From Nocardioides terrae (GTDB lineage Bacteria > Actinomycetota > Actinomycetes > Propionibacteriales > Nocardioidaceae), in contig NZ_FOLB01000009.1 in the NCBI RefSeq assembly GCF_900112345.1, positions 1 through 64,000 of the forward strand: a stretch of 64,000 nt of DNA, in the 5' to 3' direction. Under the pieces are notes generated by a model, which was not told the DNA's origin, searched no databases, and saw only the letters and a list, made by a program, of their open reading frames with translations. Positions 25,479 through 33,892 of this stretch are shown one piece after another. The translations under genes and the position numbers were made by a program. The number at the start of each line of letters is the position of its first letter. Position 1 is the stretch's first letter.

Positions 25479-25492
25479 TTGCGTATACGCAA
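25479..25492. promoter_or_regulatory. Perfect palindromic operator TTGCGTATACGCAA
   Basis: A perfect 14-bp palindrome in the gap between the GMC operon (start 25418) and marR (start 25544). It is the best match in a set of similar intergenic sites at 14181, 15680, 15802, 28934, 32498 and 33243. MarR autoregulation and control of the GMC operon are expected. Confidence 0.75.
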
Positions 25493-25499
25493 CTGTACC

Positions 25500-25512
25500 C
25501 GCAATATTTGCG
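25500..25512. promoter_or_regulatory. Second operator CGCAATATTTGCG before marR
   Basis: CGCAA-TAT-TTGCG, centre about 20 bp (two helical turns) from the perfect palindrome at 25479. The two half-sites are in the opposite arrangement, as at 14181 and 28934. It lies close to the marR ribosome site at 25525-25532. Confidence 0.65.
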
Positions 25513-25543
25513 GCCAAGCAACCACTGGAGGACAATCACCGCC

Positions 25544-26041
25544 ATGGCAGAACCGGACCAGGACCCTCAGGCCGACGCCAGGGACGTCGAGCAGATCGAC
25601 GCGGTCATGATGGCGCTGCAGGCGCTGGTCGGCATCGCGGCGCAGTCGATCACCCAGGTCGAGGACCAGGTGACGCTCCCCCAGCTGCGGGTCCTCGTGC
25701 TCATCGCGAGTCGCGGAACGCTGAACCTGAACGCGCTCGCCGAGGCGATGAACGTGCACCCGTCGAACGCGAGCCGCTCGTGCGACCGCTTGGTGGCCGC
25801 CGGCCTGCTCAGCCGCACGGAGTCCCCCCTGGACCGGCGCCATCTGATCCTGGGGCTCACCGACCAGGGCCGGGAGCTGATCGGCACCCTGGTCGAGCAC
25901 CGGCGCGTCGCGATCGGCCACGTCCTCGAGCGAGTACCCGAGAGCCGCCGGCGCGCACTGGTCAACGCCATGCGGGCGTTCGGGAAGGCCGCCGGAGAGA
26001 GCTCGGCGGGCGAGGCATGGAAGATGGGGTGGCACCGATGA
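25544..26041 (+). CDS. MarR family regulator (first paralogue)
   Basis: A 165-residue winged-helix regulator. [20 protein letters not shown] begins the domain, [20 protein letters not shown] is the recognition region, and [17 protein letters not shown] the wing. Start 25544 has CTGGAGGA upstream. It is divergent from the GMC operon and overlaps aldose epimerase by 4 bp. Being next to the perfect TTGCGTATACGCAA site it is the first candidate for binding the regional palindromes. It resembles the MarR at 30405 in the same motifs. The ligand is unknown; a sugar-derived or phenolic compound would be usual. Confidence 0.88.
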   Translation: MAEPDQDPQADARDVEQIDAVMMALQALVGIAAQSITQVEDQVTLPQLRVLVLIASRGTLNLNALAEAMNVHPSNASRSCDRLVAAGLLSRTESPLDRRHLILGLTDQGRELIGTLVEHRRVAIGHVLERVPESRRRALVNAMRAFGKAAGESSAGEAWKMGWHR

Positions 26042-26955
26042 CGTCACCACCGTCGGGAGAGCAGTACCGGATCAGCCGCGGCGACCAGCGCGCGACGATC
26101 GTCGAGGTCGGTGGCGGTGTCCGGGAGTACGCCGTCGGCGACCGCGACGTCCTCCAGCCCTATCCGTCCGACGCCATGTGCGACGGGGCCCACGGCGCCC
26201 CGCTGATCCCCTGGCCCAACCGGCTGGCCGACGGCCGCTACCGCTTCGACGGGACCGACTACCAGGTCGCGCTCACGGAGCCGGAGAAGCACAATGCGAT
26301 CCACGGGTTCCTGCACTGGCGTCCGTGGCAGCCGGTCGACCGGCGACCCGACGGCATCACGATGGCGGCCACCCTCTTCCCGCTCCAGGGCTACCCGTTC
26401 GCCCTCGACCTGCGCCTGGACTACCAGCTCAGCGACGACGGCCTCGCCGTCACCACGACGGCGGTCAACGTCGGCGACCGGCCGGCACCCTACGGCTGCG
26501 GGCAGCACCCCTACCTCTCCCCCGGCGACGACTCCATCGACGAGTGCACCCTCCGGCTCGAGGCGGGGACGCGCGTCCTCACCGACCCGCAGCGGCAGCT
26601 GCCGACCGGTCGGGAGCGGGTCGCCGGCACGGCGTACGACTTCCACGAGCCGCACCTGCTGGGCGACCTGCGCATCGACCACGCCTTCACCGACCTGCGG
26701 CGCCACCCGGACGGCCGGGCCTGGCTCCGGCTGACCGGGACCGACGGCCGCACCGCCCAGCTCTGGGTCGACGAGACCTACCCCCTGCTCGAGGTCTTCA
26801 CCGCCGACACCCTCGCGCCGCCTCGCCGGCGGCGCGGGCTGGGCGTGGAGCCGATGACCTGCCCGCCCAACGCCTTCCAGAGCAACGAGGGCGTCGCGCG
26901 GCTCGAGCCGGGCGCCACGCACGTCACCCGCTGGGGCGTCTCGCTGGCCGACTAG
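26038..26955 (+). CDS. Aldose 1-epimerase family protein
   Basis: A 305-residue galactose-mutarotase-like beta-sandwich protein. [16 protein letters not shown] carries the conserved histidine, [13 protein letters not shown] the second histidine, and [19 protein letters not shown] and [10 protein letters not shown] the later strands; the catalytic glutamate is probably in [18 protein letters not shown]. It interconverts alpha and beta aldose anomers and would feed the beta-specific glucose dehydrogenase. ATG overlaps the marR stop by 4 bp, tying it to the sugar regulon. Confidence 0.87.
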   Translation: MTSPPSGEQYRISRGDQRATIVEVGGGVREYAVGDRDVLQPYPSDAMCDGAHGAPLIPWPNRLADGRYRFDGTDYQVALTEPEKHNAIHGFLHWRPWQPVDRRPDGITMAATLFPLQGYPFALDLRLDYQLSDDGLAVTTTAVNVGDRPAPYGCGQHPYLSPGDDSIDECTLRLEAGTRVLTDPQRQLPTGRERVAGTAYDFHEPHLLGDLRIDHAFTDLRRHPDGRAWLRLTGTDGRTAQLWVDETYPLLEVFTADTLAPPRRRRGLGVEPMTCPPNAFQSNEGVARLEPGATHVTRWGVSLAD

Positions 26956-27059
26956 GTGTGATGTCCAGGGAGGTTGGTCATCACAACTCGGGGGCCCGGG
27001 CCGCCCGACGACGCTCAGCCGAGCCAGGTGATGCCGCCCTCGACGCGTGCCACGGCACC

Positions 27060-27597
27060 GTTGGCCTCCCGCCGAGCCACCACTACCTCGCGGCCTACCG
27101 GTGGCTGGAGCACGGCTTCGAGGCCGACGCCGTCGTGCACCTGGGCAAGCACGGGTCGATGGAGTGGCTGCCGGGCAAGAACGCCGCGCTGTCGGCCTCC
27201 TGCGGTCCGGATGCCGCGATCGGCAGCATGCCGCTGATCTACCCGTTCCTGGTCAACGACCCCGGCGAGGGCGCCCAGGCCAAGCGCCGGGCGCACGCGA
27301 CGATCGTCGACCACCTGGTGCCGCCGATGGCGCGCGCGGAGCCCTACGGTGACATCGCGCGGCTCGGGGGCTGCTGGAGGAGTACGACAAGATCTCGGCG
27401 ATGGACCCGGCCAAGCCGCCGGCGATCCGCGGCGAGATCTGGCAGCTGATGCACGCCGCCGAGCTGCACCGCGACCTCGGCCTCGAGGAGCGACCCGGCG
27501 ACGAGGAGTACGACGACTTCCTGCTCCACGTCGACGGGTGGCTGTGCGAGATCAAGGACGCCCAGATCCGCGACGGGCTGCACGTGCTCGGGGCCGC
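27060..27597 (+). pseudogene. cobN: Cobaltochelatase CobN fragment, frameshifted
   Basis: An internal piece of CobN, the large magnesium/cobalt-chelatase subunit of cobalamin synthesis. One frame gives [37 protein letters not shown] and [20 protein letters not shown]; near 27362-27372 the frame shifts and continues [20 protein letters not shown] and FLLHVDGWLCEIKDAQIRDG. CobN is about 1200 residues, so only some 180 remain, with neither start nor end. It joins directly to an EAL-domain fragment. No other cobalamin gene is in the window. Confidence 0.85.
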
Positions 27598-27603
27598 GGC
27601 GAC

Positions 27604-28122
27604 GTACACGTCCCGACCAGCGAGGTGGACGCCTTCGAGGCACAGGCCCGCGGCCTGGTCGAGGCGTTCGTGCCCCCGGCCGAGGAGGTCGGGCTGATCC
27701 GGCCGCTGACCGTCCTCACCATGCGCAAGGCGCTCGACGAGGTGCTCGGGTGGCGCCGCGCGGGCCTCGGCGTCGCGGTCAGCGTCAACCTCTCCGCCCA
27801 GCTGGTCGACGACCGCTCGGTTCCGGGCCTCGTCGAGGAGATGCTGCAGGAGCTGCGGGCGCTGGGGGTCCGCATCGAGCTCGACGACTTCGGCAGAGGC
27901 TATGCCTCGGCGCGGACGCTGCGCGACATCCCGCTGGACGGGGTCAAGATCGACCGGGACCTCGTCAGCGACCTCGAGTCAGGCCTCGACGCACTCCGCT
28001 CCCTCGGTGCCGACGTCGTCCAGGGCTACCACCTCGCCCGGCCCATGCCGCCCGAGCGCATCCGGCACACGCTCGCCGAGGACGCCGCGGCCCTCGACGC
28101 CCGGACGCCGGTCACGCCCTGA
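27604..28122 (+). pseudogene. EAL-domain fragment (c-di-GMP phosphodiesterase)
   Basis: An open frame fused to the cobN remnant reads FVPPAEEVGLIRPLTVLTMR, then SVNLSAQLVDDR, RIELDDFGRGYASARTLRDI and VKIDRDLVSDLE, and finally GADVVQGYHLARPMPPERI. These are the middle and end of an EAL domain. The EAL tripeptide itself is missing, and the stretch between KIDRDL and the final helix is internally shortened. It has no start or ribosome site and should be inactive. The intact GGDEF-EAL gene at 61357 is only a distant relative. Confidence 0.78.
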
Positions 28123-28155
28123 CCGGCAGCGACCGGCGTCCGTAGGGTGGTGGGC

Positions 28156-28833
28156 ATGGCCCGAATCGCAATCGTGGGAGCACACGGGCAGGTCGCCCGC
28201 CACCTCGTCGACCGCCTCGCCAGCGGCGGTCATCAGCCGGTCGGCCTGGTGCGCAACCCGGCCCACCGCGCGGAGCTCGAGGGTCGCGGCGCCGAGGTCC
28301 GGATGCTCGACATCGAGCAGGCGGACATCGACACGTTCGCGTCCGCGTTCGAGGGATGTGACGCCGTGGTGTTCGCCGCCGGGGGCGGCCCCGACGGCAA
28401 CAAGGAGCGCAAGCGCACCGTCGACCTCGAAGGCTCGCTGAAGTCGATCGAGGGAGCCCGGCGAGCCGGCATCGACCGGCTGGTCCAGGTCTCCGCGATC
28501 GGCGTCGACGACCCGCTGTCCGACGATCTCGGTGAGGTGTGGCGCGCGTACGTCGAGGCGAAGCGCGACGCCGACGCCGCACTGCGTGCCAGCGGACTGC
28601 GGTGGACGATCATCCGACCCGGCCGCCTGACCGACGAGCCCCCGACCGGCCGCATCTCCCTGGGCGAGGACGTCGACCGAGGCGACGTCACCCGGGCCGA
28701 CGTCGCCGCAGTCCTCGCCGCCGTGCTCGACGACGAGGGAACGGTCGGCCGGCAGTGGGACGTCGTCAACGGCGACGTGCCGATCGAGGACGCCGTCCGA
28801 CGCGAGGTCGAGGCCACCACCCGCGAGGAGTGA
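28156..28833 (+). CDS. NAD(P)-binding atypical SDR protein
   Basis: A 225-residue Rossmann protein. MARIAIVGAHGQVARHLVDR has the GxxGxxG dinucleotide motif, LVQVSAIGVDDP the central strand, and YVEAKRDADAALRASGLRWT with IIRPGRLTD the atypical-SDR (NmrA/YwnB-like) active-site area. Family members are flavin reductases, quinone reductases or regulators, often stress-related. ATG at 28156; a GTG three codons before is less likely. It stands alone between the EAL remnant and the sugar porter. Confidence 0.83.
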   Translation: MARIAIVGAHGQVARHLVDRLASGGHQPVGLVRNPAHRAELEGRGAEVRMLDIEQADIDTFASAFEGCDAVVFAAGGGPDGNKERKRTVDLEGSLKSIEGARRAGIDRLVQVSAIGVDDPLSDDLGEVWRAYVEAKRDADAALRASGLRWTIIRPGRLTDEPPTGRISLGEDVDRGDVTRADVAAVLAAVLDDEGTVGRQWDVVNGDVPIEDAVRREVEATTREE

Positions 28834-28933
28834 TCCGTCGGCCGTGCCGTCCGGCGACGGCCGCGCGCCAATCCCCCCTGAGCGGGCCGGACGTGTGCGC
28901 TCCCCCGCACCTGGTTACAGGCACCTGCGCTGA

Positions 28934-28946
28934 CGCAACTATTGCG
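28934..28946. promoter_or_regulatory. Probable MarR-type operator CGCAACTATTGCG
   Basis: CGCAA-CTA-TTGCG palindrome 24 bp before the sugar porter ATG, with the same spacing as the sites at 14181 and 25500. Position near or over the promoter suggests repression. Confidence 0.6.
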
Positions 28947-28969
28947 ACGATCGAGCAAGGGGTGGTCCA

Positions 28970-30346
28970 ATGGGCTTCGTCAAGGACGTGCGTGCGACCG
29001 GCAACGGCCTCCTCGTACGCGTCAGCGTCATCGCCGCGATCGGCGGCCTCCTCTTCGGCTACGACACCGGCGTCATCTCGGGCGCCCTGCTCTACATCCG
29101 CGACGACCTCCACGCGAACAAGTTCGAGCAGCAGGCCATCGTGGCCGTGCTCCTGCTGGGCGCCATGGTGGGAGCCCTGGTCTCCGGCTACCTCGCGGAC
29201 CGGATCAGCCGCAAGTGGACCAAGGTGCTCTCCGGCGGCATCTACTTCTTCGCGGCGATCGGGTGCGCCCTCAGCGTCAACGCCGAGATGCTCATCGGCT
29301 TCCGGTTCATCCTCGGCCTCGCGGTCGGCACGGCGTCCTTCGTCTCGCCCCTCTACATCTCGGAGGTGTCGCCGAAGCGCATCCGCGGCGGGCTGACCTC
29401 GTTCAACCAGATGGCGGTGGTCACCGGCATCCTGGCCGCCTACATCGTCAACTACCTGTTCAAGGACGTTACCCACGAGTGGCGGTGGATGCTCGGCCTG
29501 GCCGCCATCCCGGGGGCTGCGCTCGCGGTGGGCATGCTGACCGTCCCCCGCACCCCGCGCTGGCTCGCGGCCGCCGGGCGGCACGACAAGGCCCGCGAGG
29601 TCCTCGAGAGGCTACGCAGCGGCGACGAGGACGCCGACGTCGACGCCGAGCTCGACGAGATCGAGGAGGCGAACGACGCGGAGCGGGAGACCTCGGTGCG
29701 GACGCTGTTCGGGCCACGGCTGCGGCCGGTGCTCCTCATCGGCGTGACCCTCGCGCTCGCGCAGCAGCTCGTCGGGGTCAACACCGTGATCTACTACGCG
29801 CCCACCATCCTGAGCGACACCGGGCTGACGAACTCCGCCTCCCTCGCCGCCACCCTCCTCGTCGGCGTGACCAACGTGGTCTTCACGGCCGTCGCCGTGC
29901 TGCTCCTGGACCGGGTCGGACGCCGGGTGCTGCTGAACACCGGGACGGCGATCCTCCTCGTGGCACTGCTCGTCCTGGGCGCCTACTTCAGCTCCAGCAC
30001 GCTGCAGGACGACTACGGGTGGCTCGCCCTGGCCGGCCTCATCCTGTTCATCGCCGGGTTCGCCGTCGGCCTGGGACCCGTCTTCTGGCTGATGATCTCG
30101 GAGATCTTCCCGAGCGGCGTGCGCAGCAAGGCGATGTCGGTGACGACGGTGTGCAACTGGGGCGCCAACTTCCTGGTCGCCCAGACGTTCCTCACCCTCA
30201 GCGGCTGGATCACCCGGCAGGGCGTGTTCTTCCTCTACGCCGGCCTGGCCGTGCTCGCCCTGGTGTTCTTCGTCCTGCGGGTCCCCGAGACCCGCGGGAA
30301 GTCGCTGGAGAAGATCCAGGACGAGGTCGCCGGCGGTCAGGAGTGA
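28970..30346 (+). CDS. MFS sugar porter
   Basis: A 458-residue twelve-helix transporter of the sugar porter family. Signatures include GGLLFGYDTGVISGALLYI (helix 1), SGYLADRISRKWTK (loop 2-3), FILGLAVGTASFVSPLYISE (helix 4), QQLVGVNTVIYYAPTI (helix 7), LLDRVGRRVLLNTGT and PETRGKSLEKIQDE (C-terminal motif). It imports hexoses or pentoses with protons. The TTGCG-type operator immediately upstream places it in the sugar-oxidation regulon. Full length, convergent with the second marR. Confidence 0.9.
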   Translation: MGFVKDVRATGNGLLVRVSVIAAIGGLLFGYDTGVISGALLYIRDDLHANKFEQQAIVAVLLLGAMVGALVSGYLADRISRKWTKVLSGGIYFFAAIGCALSVNAEMLIGFRFILGLAVGTASFVSPLYISEVSPKRIRGGLTSFNQMAVVTGILAAYIVNYLFKDVTHEWRWMLGLAAIPGAALAVGMLTVPRTPRWLAAAGRHDKAREVLERLRSGDEDADVDAELDEIEEANDAERETSVRTLFGPRLRPVLLIGVTLALAQQLVGVNTVIYYAPTILSDTGLTNSASLAATLLVGVTNVVFTAVAVLLLDRVGRRVLLNTGTAILLVALLVLGAYFSSSTLQDDYGWLALAGLILFIAGFAVGLGPVFWLMISEIFPSGVRSKAMSVTTVCNWGANFLVAQTFLTLSGWITRQGVFFLYAGLAVLALVFFVLRVPETRGKSLEKIQDEVAGGQE

Positions 30347-30404
30347 CCGTGCCGTCGAGCCGAGGATGAGGGATCAGCCGGCGCCGCGCGTCATGGCCGG
30401 GCGC

Positions 30405-30911
30405 TCAGCGCAGCCACGGGATCAAGGAGTTCTGCCCGCCTGCGCCGGGCTGCAGACCGGCCGTGGTCGCCGCGGCGAGGAACGACTTCACGCCCGCGGC
30501 CAGACGCCGCTGCCCGGCCGGCGAGAGCTGCCCGACGATGCTGTCGAGGATGCGCTCGCGCTCCGCCATCACCGCGTCGACCACCTGCGCCCCGTGCTCG
30601 GTCAGCGAGAGCGAGACGTGCCGGCGATCGGCCTCGTCCTCCACCCGCGTCACCAGTCCTGCGGCGACCAGCTTGTCGCAGGTCCGGCTGGCGTTGGAGG
30701 AGTTCACGCCCAGACCCTCGGCGATGCCGCTCAGGTTCATCGGCGCCCGGAAGCGGAGCATCACCAGCACGCGCAGCTGCGGCACGCTGATCGACTCGTC
30801 GACGGCTCGGAAGGTACGCGCGACGACGGCCGTCATGAGGCGCGAGGCGTCCATCATCGCCTCGGTCGCCTCGCGACGCGGATCCTTCGACGAGGGCGCT
30901 GCGGCGTTCAT
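30405..30911 (-). CDS. MarR family regulator (second paralogue)
   Basis: A 168-residue winged-helix regulator. SVPQLRVLVMLRFRAPMNLS, GLGVNSSNASRTCDKLVAAG and DRRHVSLSLTEHGAQVVD match, position by position, the regulator at 25544, so the two are paralogues and may bind the same or related sites. No TTGCG palindrome is seen in its own upstream gap. The C-terminus is glycine-rich. It is convergent with the sugar porter. Confidence 0.87.
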   Translation of the reverse strand: MNAAAPSSKDPRREATEAMMDASRLMTAVVARTFRAVDESISVPQLRVLVMLRFRAPMNLSGIAEGLGVNSSNASRTCDKLVAAGLVTRVEDEADRRHVSLSLTEHGAQVVDAVMAERERILDSIVGQLSPAGQRRLAAGVKSFLAAATTAGLQPGAGGQNSLIPWLR

Positions 30912-31020
30912 GGCGCCAGCCTAGGAGGTCGATGGGTCGACCAGCGGGTGAGCGTCGCCGTGTCCCGGGGCGAGCTGCCGCCGGCGTACGCAGGGCGGGC
31001 GGCTGTCAGGGGCTACGCCG

Positions 31021-32074
31021 GTGACCTTCGTGGCAACGGCCGTCGTGGGCGGGCTGCTCATCCTGAGCTCCGCGGTCGACGTGTTCTACACCGTGCCGTT
31101 CCCGGGCAGTGGACGAGGCCCGGTACGCCGACCCCTGAGCCGGTCGGTCGACGCAGCGTTCCGCGCCACCCGGCACCTCCCCCCGCGGCCCGCGACGCCG
31201 TGCCCGCGCGTACGCCGGGCCGAGCCATGTCGCGGCCACCATGCTGGCCTGGTTCGGCCTCCTGGTGGTGGGCTGGGCTGCCGTCTACCGGCCCGCTCTC
31301 GGGGACGGCATCCAGGCGGCCACGGGCGCGACGGACGCGTCCTGGGGAACAGCGCTCTACTACAGCGGCTACACCCTCACCACGCTCGGCCTCGGCGACG
31401 TCGTGGCGGTGACGCCCTTCTACCGTGTGCTGACCGTCGCGGAGGCGGCGATGGGGTTCGCGACGATCACGCTGGCCATCTCCTACTTCCTGTCGGTCTA
31501 CAGCACGTTGACCTGTAGGAACTCCTTCGCCCTCTCGCTGCACCAGCGCAGCGCCGGAACCGGCCGCGGTGTCGAGGTCGTCCGGGCCCTGTGGCAGGAG
31601 GGTCCGGCGGGCGCCTCGGTGCTCCTGGCCGAGATGGCCACCGAGATGCGCCGGCTGCTGGAGACGCACACCTCCTACCCCGTGCTCCCGACCTTCCATC
31701 TCGGGCGGGGCTACGACGCCCTTCCGGGCATCCTGCGGACGACCTGGGAGACCGCGACCGTGCTGCGGACCGCCGTGGCGGTGCCCGAGGACCGCCCCGA
31801 GCTGGCGGGGACCAGCGTCCGCGAGATCGCGAGCTCCGCCGAGGAGATGTGCGCCCGGCTCCTGCGTCGTCGTGAACCGCCGGCTGCGTCCGCGAAGCAG
31901 CGTGAGCAGTGGGCGCTCGACTACTCGGAACTGTTGGACGACCTCCGGGCCGGGGGCCTGCCCGTGCGCCAGGAGGCGGAGAGCGAGTACGTCCGCGTGC
32001 GCAGCGCCTGGGACCCCGCCCTCGCGGACCTCGCCGCCCAGCTGCTCTGCGACGAGGACGCCGAGGAGGAGTGA
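31021..32074 (+). pseudogene. Two-helix potassium channel-like gene, frameshifted
   Basis: The C-terminal frame (from 31241) has helix MLAWFGLLVVGWAAVY, a pore loop with selectivity-filter-like TLTTLGLGDVV, helix MGFATITLAISYFLSVYS and a 190-residue cytoplasmic part. A first helix (TFVATAVVGGLLILSSAVDV) is encoded upstream in a different frame from a GTG at 31021; the frames join around 31150-31190. Related proteins have all parts in one chain. Either one or two bases were lost, or there is a sequencing error. Function would be cation, probably potassium, conduction. Confidence 0.65.
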
Positions 32075-32076
32075 CC

Positions 32077-32460
32077 TCAGGGAGCAGAGCCGGCGGGGCT
32101 GCCGTCCTGCTGCTCCATCACCCTCACCAGTCTCCGCCGGGCGGCGTCGAGCGGTGGCGGGGGCGGCATCTGGTCGAGCAGCGGGAGCAGGCAGGAGATC
32201 TCCTGGCAGAGCCGGGCCGCGACGTCGGGCGGCGCACGAGGCAGCAGGTCGGCATAGATCTGCAGGGCCTGGGCGGCGGTCAGGTGCTGGTGGGACTCGT
32301 GGGCGCTGACGGTCGTGTAGACGAGCACGAGCAGCAGGATGAGCGCCACGATGGTCAGGCACGTGGCGACGCCGGCACCCACCAGCGGGGGCTTGCCGTC
32401 CTGGACGGCCACCATGACGACGAAGCTGTAGACGGACAGGCCGACGAAGAACCCCAGCAG
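32077..32460 (-). pseudogene. Membrane protein remnant, 5' truncated
   Basis: The frame ending at 32077 encodes two membrane helices (VLLGFFVGLSVYSFVVMVAV and TCLTIVALILLLVLVYTTVS), then a soluble tail with AAQALQIYADLLPRAPPDVA. The first helix lies upstream of the only ATG (32415), and a stop closes the frame beyond it without another start, so the 5' end seems lost. It may come from a DUF2254-like membrane protein; that is a weak resemblance. Convergent with the channel gene. Confidence 0.5.
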
Positions 32461-32497
32461 TACCCGAGCCGCCGGATTTCATGCGAACGTATCACTA

Positions 32498-32510
32498 TTG
32501 CGTCCGCGCA
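32498..32510. promoter_or_regulatory. Possible MarR-type operator TTGCGTCCGCGCA
   Basis: TTGCG followed by CGCA with a 4-base middle, next to a further TGCG half-site (32483). It lies at the 5' side of the truncated membrane protein, as if a regulated promoter survived the loss of the gene. Weaker than the other sites. Confidence 0.4.
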
Positions 32511-32617
32511 TGCGTCGAGGGCCTCACCATCGGCGTGGACTCCGCAGGCCGGCGGCGCTGACGCCCGACCGCACGCCGGCCGATCGCCGCGGGCCTACCC
32601 CCGCCGGCCGCCGTCGA

Positions 32618-33133
32618 TCAGCGGTGCTCGGCGACGTACGCGCCCGGATCCTTGTCGACGGGCTCCAGTCCGGCCCAGTGGCGGGCCTCGAAGGTGGCGA
32701 AGCGAACCGCGATGTCGTGGCGGGTCTGCAGATCCGCATGCTGCCGGAAGTCGGCCAGGTCCTCCCGCTCCTCCTCGGCCATGTGCTCACTGTTGGCCTC
32801 GCGTGCCTCACGGACGACCGCCCACCACTCCTCGCTGCCGACGGTCGCTGCCGCGACCTTGCGGATCGCGTCGCGGATGTCGTTGTGGTCCTTGATCGCG
32901 TCCTCCGTCTCCGCGCCGGGGCCGTCCTCGGACCCGGGGCCACCGTGCCCGAGGCGGAGCACCTCGGGGTAGAAGTAGCGCTCCTCGGCCTCTGCGTGGA
33001 CCTCCAGCAGCACAGCCAGCCTGCGCCACACAGCTGCCAGCGTCTCGACGTCGCCTCGCTCCACCTCGTCGAGCAAGGCGAACTGACGCCGCTGCTCGTG
33101 GTGCTGGAAGAGGATCAGTTCTGTGATGTCCAT
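32618..33133 (-). CDS. Hemerythrin HHE-domain protein
   Basis: A 171-residue four-helix-bundle protein. Iron-ligand candidates occur in order: FQHHEQRRQFALLDE, VHAEAEERYFYPE, DAIKDHNDIRDAIR and NSEHMAEEEREDL, the HHE pattern. Such proteins form a di-iron centre that binds oxygen or nitric oxide and are linked to redox stress. ATG 33133. A TTGCGTTAGCGCA palindrome lies 110 bp upstream (33243), linking it to the regional regulon. It stands alone. Confidence 0.86.
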   Translation of the reverse strand: MDITELILFQHHEQRRQFALLDEVERGDVETLAAVWRRLAVLLEVHAEAEERYFYPEVLRLGHGGPGSEDGPGAETEDAIKDHNDIRDAIRKVAAATVGSEEWWAVVREAREANSEHMAEEEREDLADFRQHADLQTRHDIAVRFATFEARHWAGLEPVDKDPGAYVAEHR

Positions 33134-33620
33134 CTGCGCTCCTAGCGTTCGTCGTCGGATCCGGAGGGAGGCGGGCACGGCTCGCCACATCACCGCAGAC
33201 GCCGCGCACCGGCCCCTCCTGGCTTCGACAGTAAGGCAAAGGTTGCGTTAGCGCAGTCGTCGATGGAGGTCCGTATCGGACGGTGCTCGCGGCCTGCCCG
33301 TGGGACCGTCCGGGGCGTAGCATCCGACATCCGCTGCGGGCAGGGTCCCGCGGTCACACCAGCGCGGGCGGAATCCCAGGGCTACTCATCGGACCGGACC
33401 TCGCGCGTGGCCCCGCCGACGAGCGTGATGCTGTAGGTCCACTCCCCACCCATGCCGGGGTTGTCGCCGCTCCCCTCCCCCGCCGGCCACCAGGCGGTGA
33501 AGCGGCCGTCCTGGAGCGACGCCTCGACCTCGGGGCCCACGGGTTGTTGCTCACCCGCGAGCAGTACGAGCGCGCTCGTCCTGCTCGACCAGATGCGGGC
33601 CCAGGCCGCGCACCCACCTC
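33134..33620. other. Intergenic with gene debris
   Basis: No intact gene. On the minus strand 33370-33560 a frame without plausible start reads LQDGRFTAWWPAGEGS and GMGGEWTYSITLVGGATREV before a stop, composition of a real protein's C-terminus, so it may be a remnant. The MarR-type site is at 33243-33255. Confidence 0.4.
33243..33255. promoter_or_regulatory. Probable MarR-type operator TTGCGTTAGCGCA
   Basis: TTGCG-TTAG-CGCA, 13 bp, upstream of the hemerythrin gene (start 33133). It differs from TTGCGTATCCGCA only in the central bases. Confidence 0.55.
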
Positions 33621-33797
33621 CAGGCCGACGTGACCTGGCACTCGCTTCGGCGCCGCTTCGCCCGCACCCAGGTCGACCTCTACGAGGCACCCGAGAAGGA
33701 GCTGCTCCGGCTCGGCGGATGGGACGACATCCGCACCATTCAGGTCCGCTACTACCGCAGCGGCGAGGAGAACATCAAGTCCGGCACCGCCGGATGA
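33621..33797 (+). pseudogene. Tyrosine integrase C-terminal remnant
   Basis: A 58-codon frame ending in TGA reads ADVTWHSLRRRFARTQVDLY, ELLRLGGWDDIRTIQVRYYR and SGEENIKSGTAG. It carries the HxxR box and the catalytic tyrosine of a tyrosine recombinase, and aligns with the end of the integrase at 12552-13566 (WHSLRHRWARI, GGWENIGTVQTRYYRSG). No start or N-terminal domain precedes it. It marks a second, older insertion point. Confidence 0.8.
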
Positions 33798-33892
33798 CCA
33801 ACGGCCTCCCCACAACGCTGCCGCCCGACGGTACCGACGCGGGCGTGCGCACGGCCCAGGATGGTAGGCGTCGAGCAGCACGCGGGAGGTCG

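Noticed and set aside
26957..26985. TGTGATG...CATCACA inverted repeat after the aldose epimerase gene
   Set aside because: Only a 7-bp stem with a 15-base loop, no U-run and no second copy, so neither terminator nor operator can be argued.
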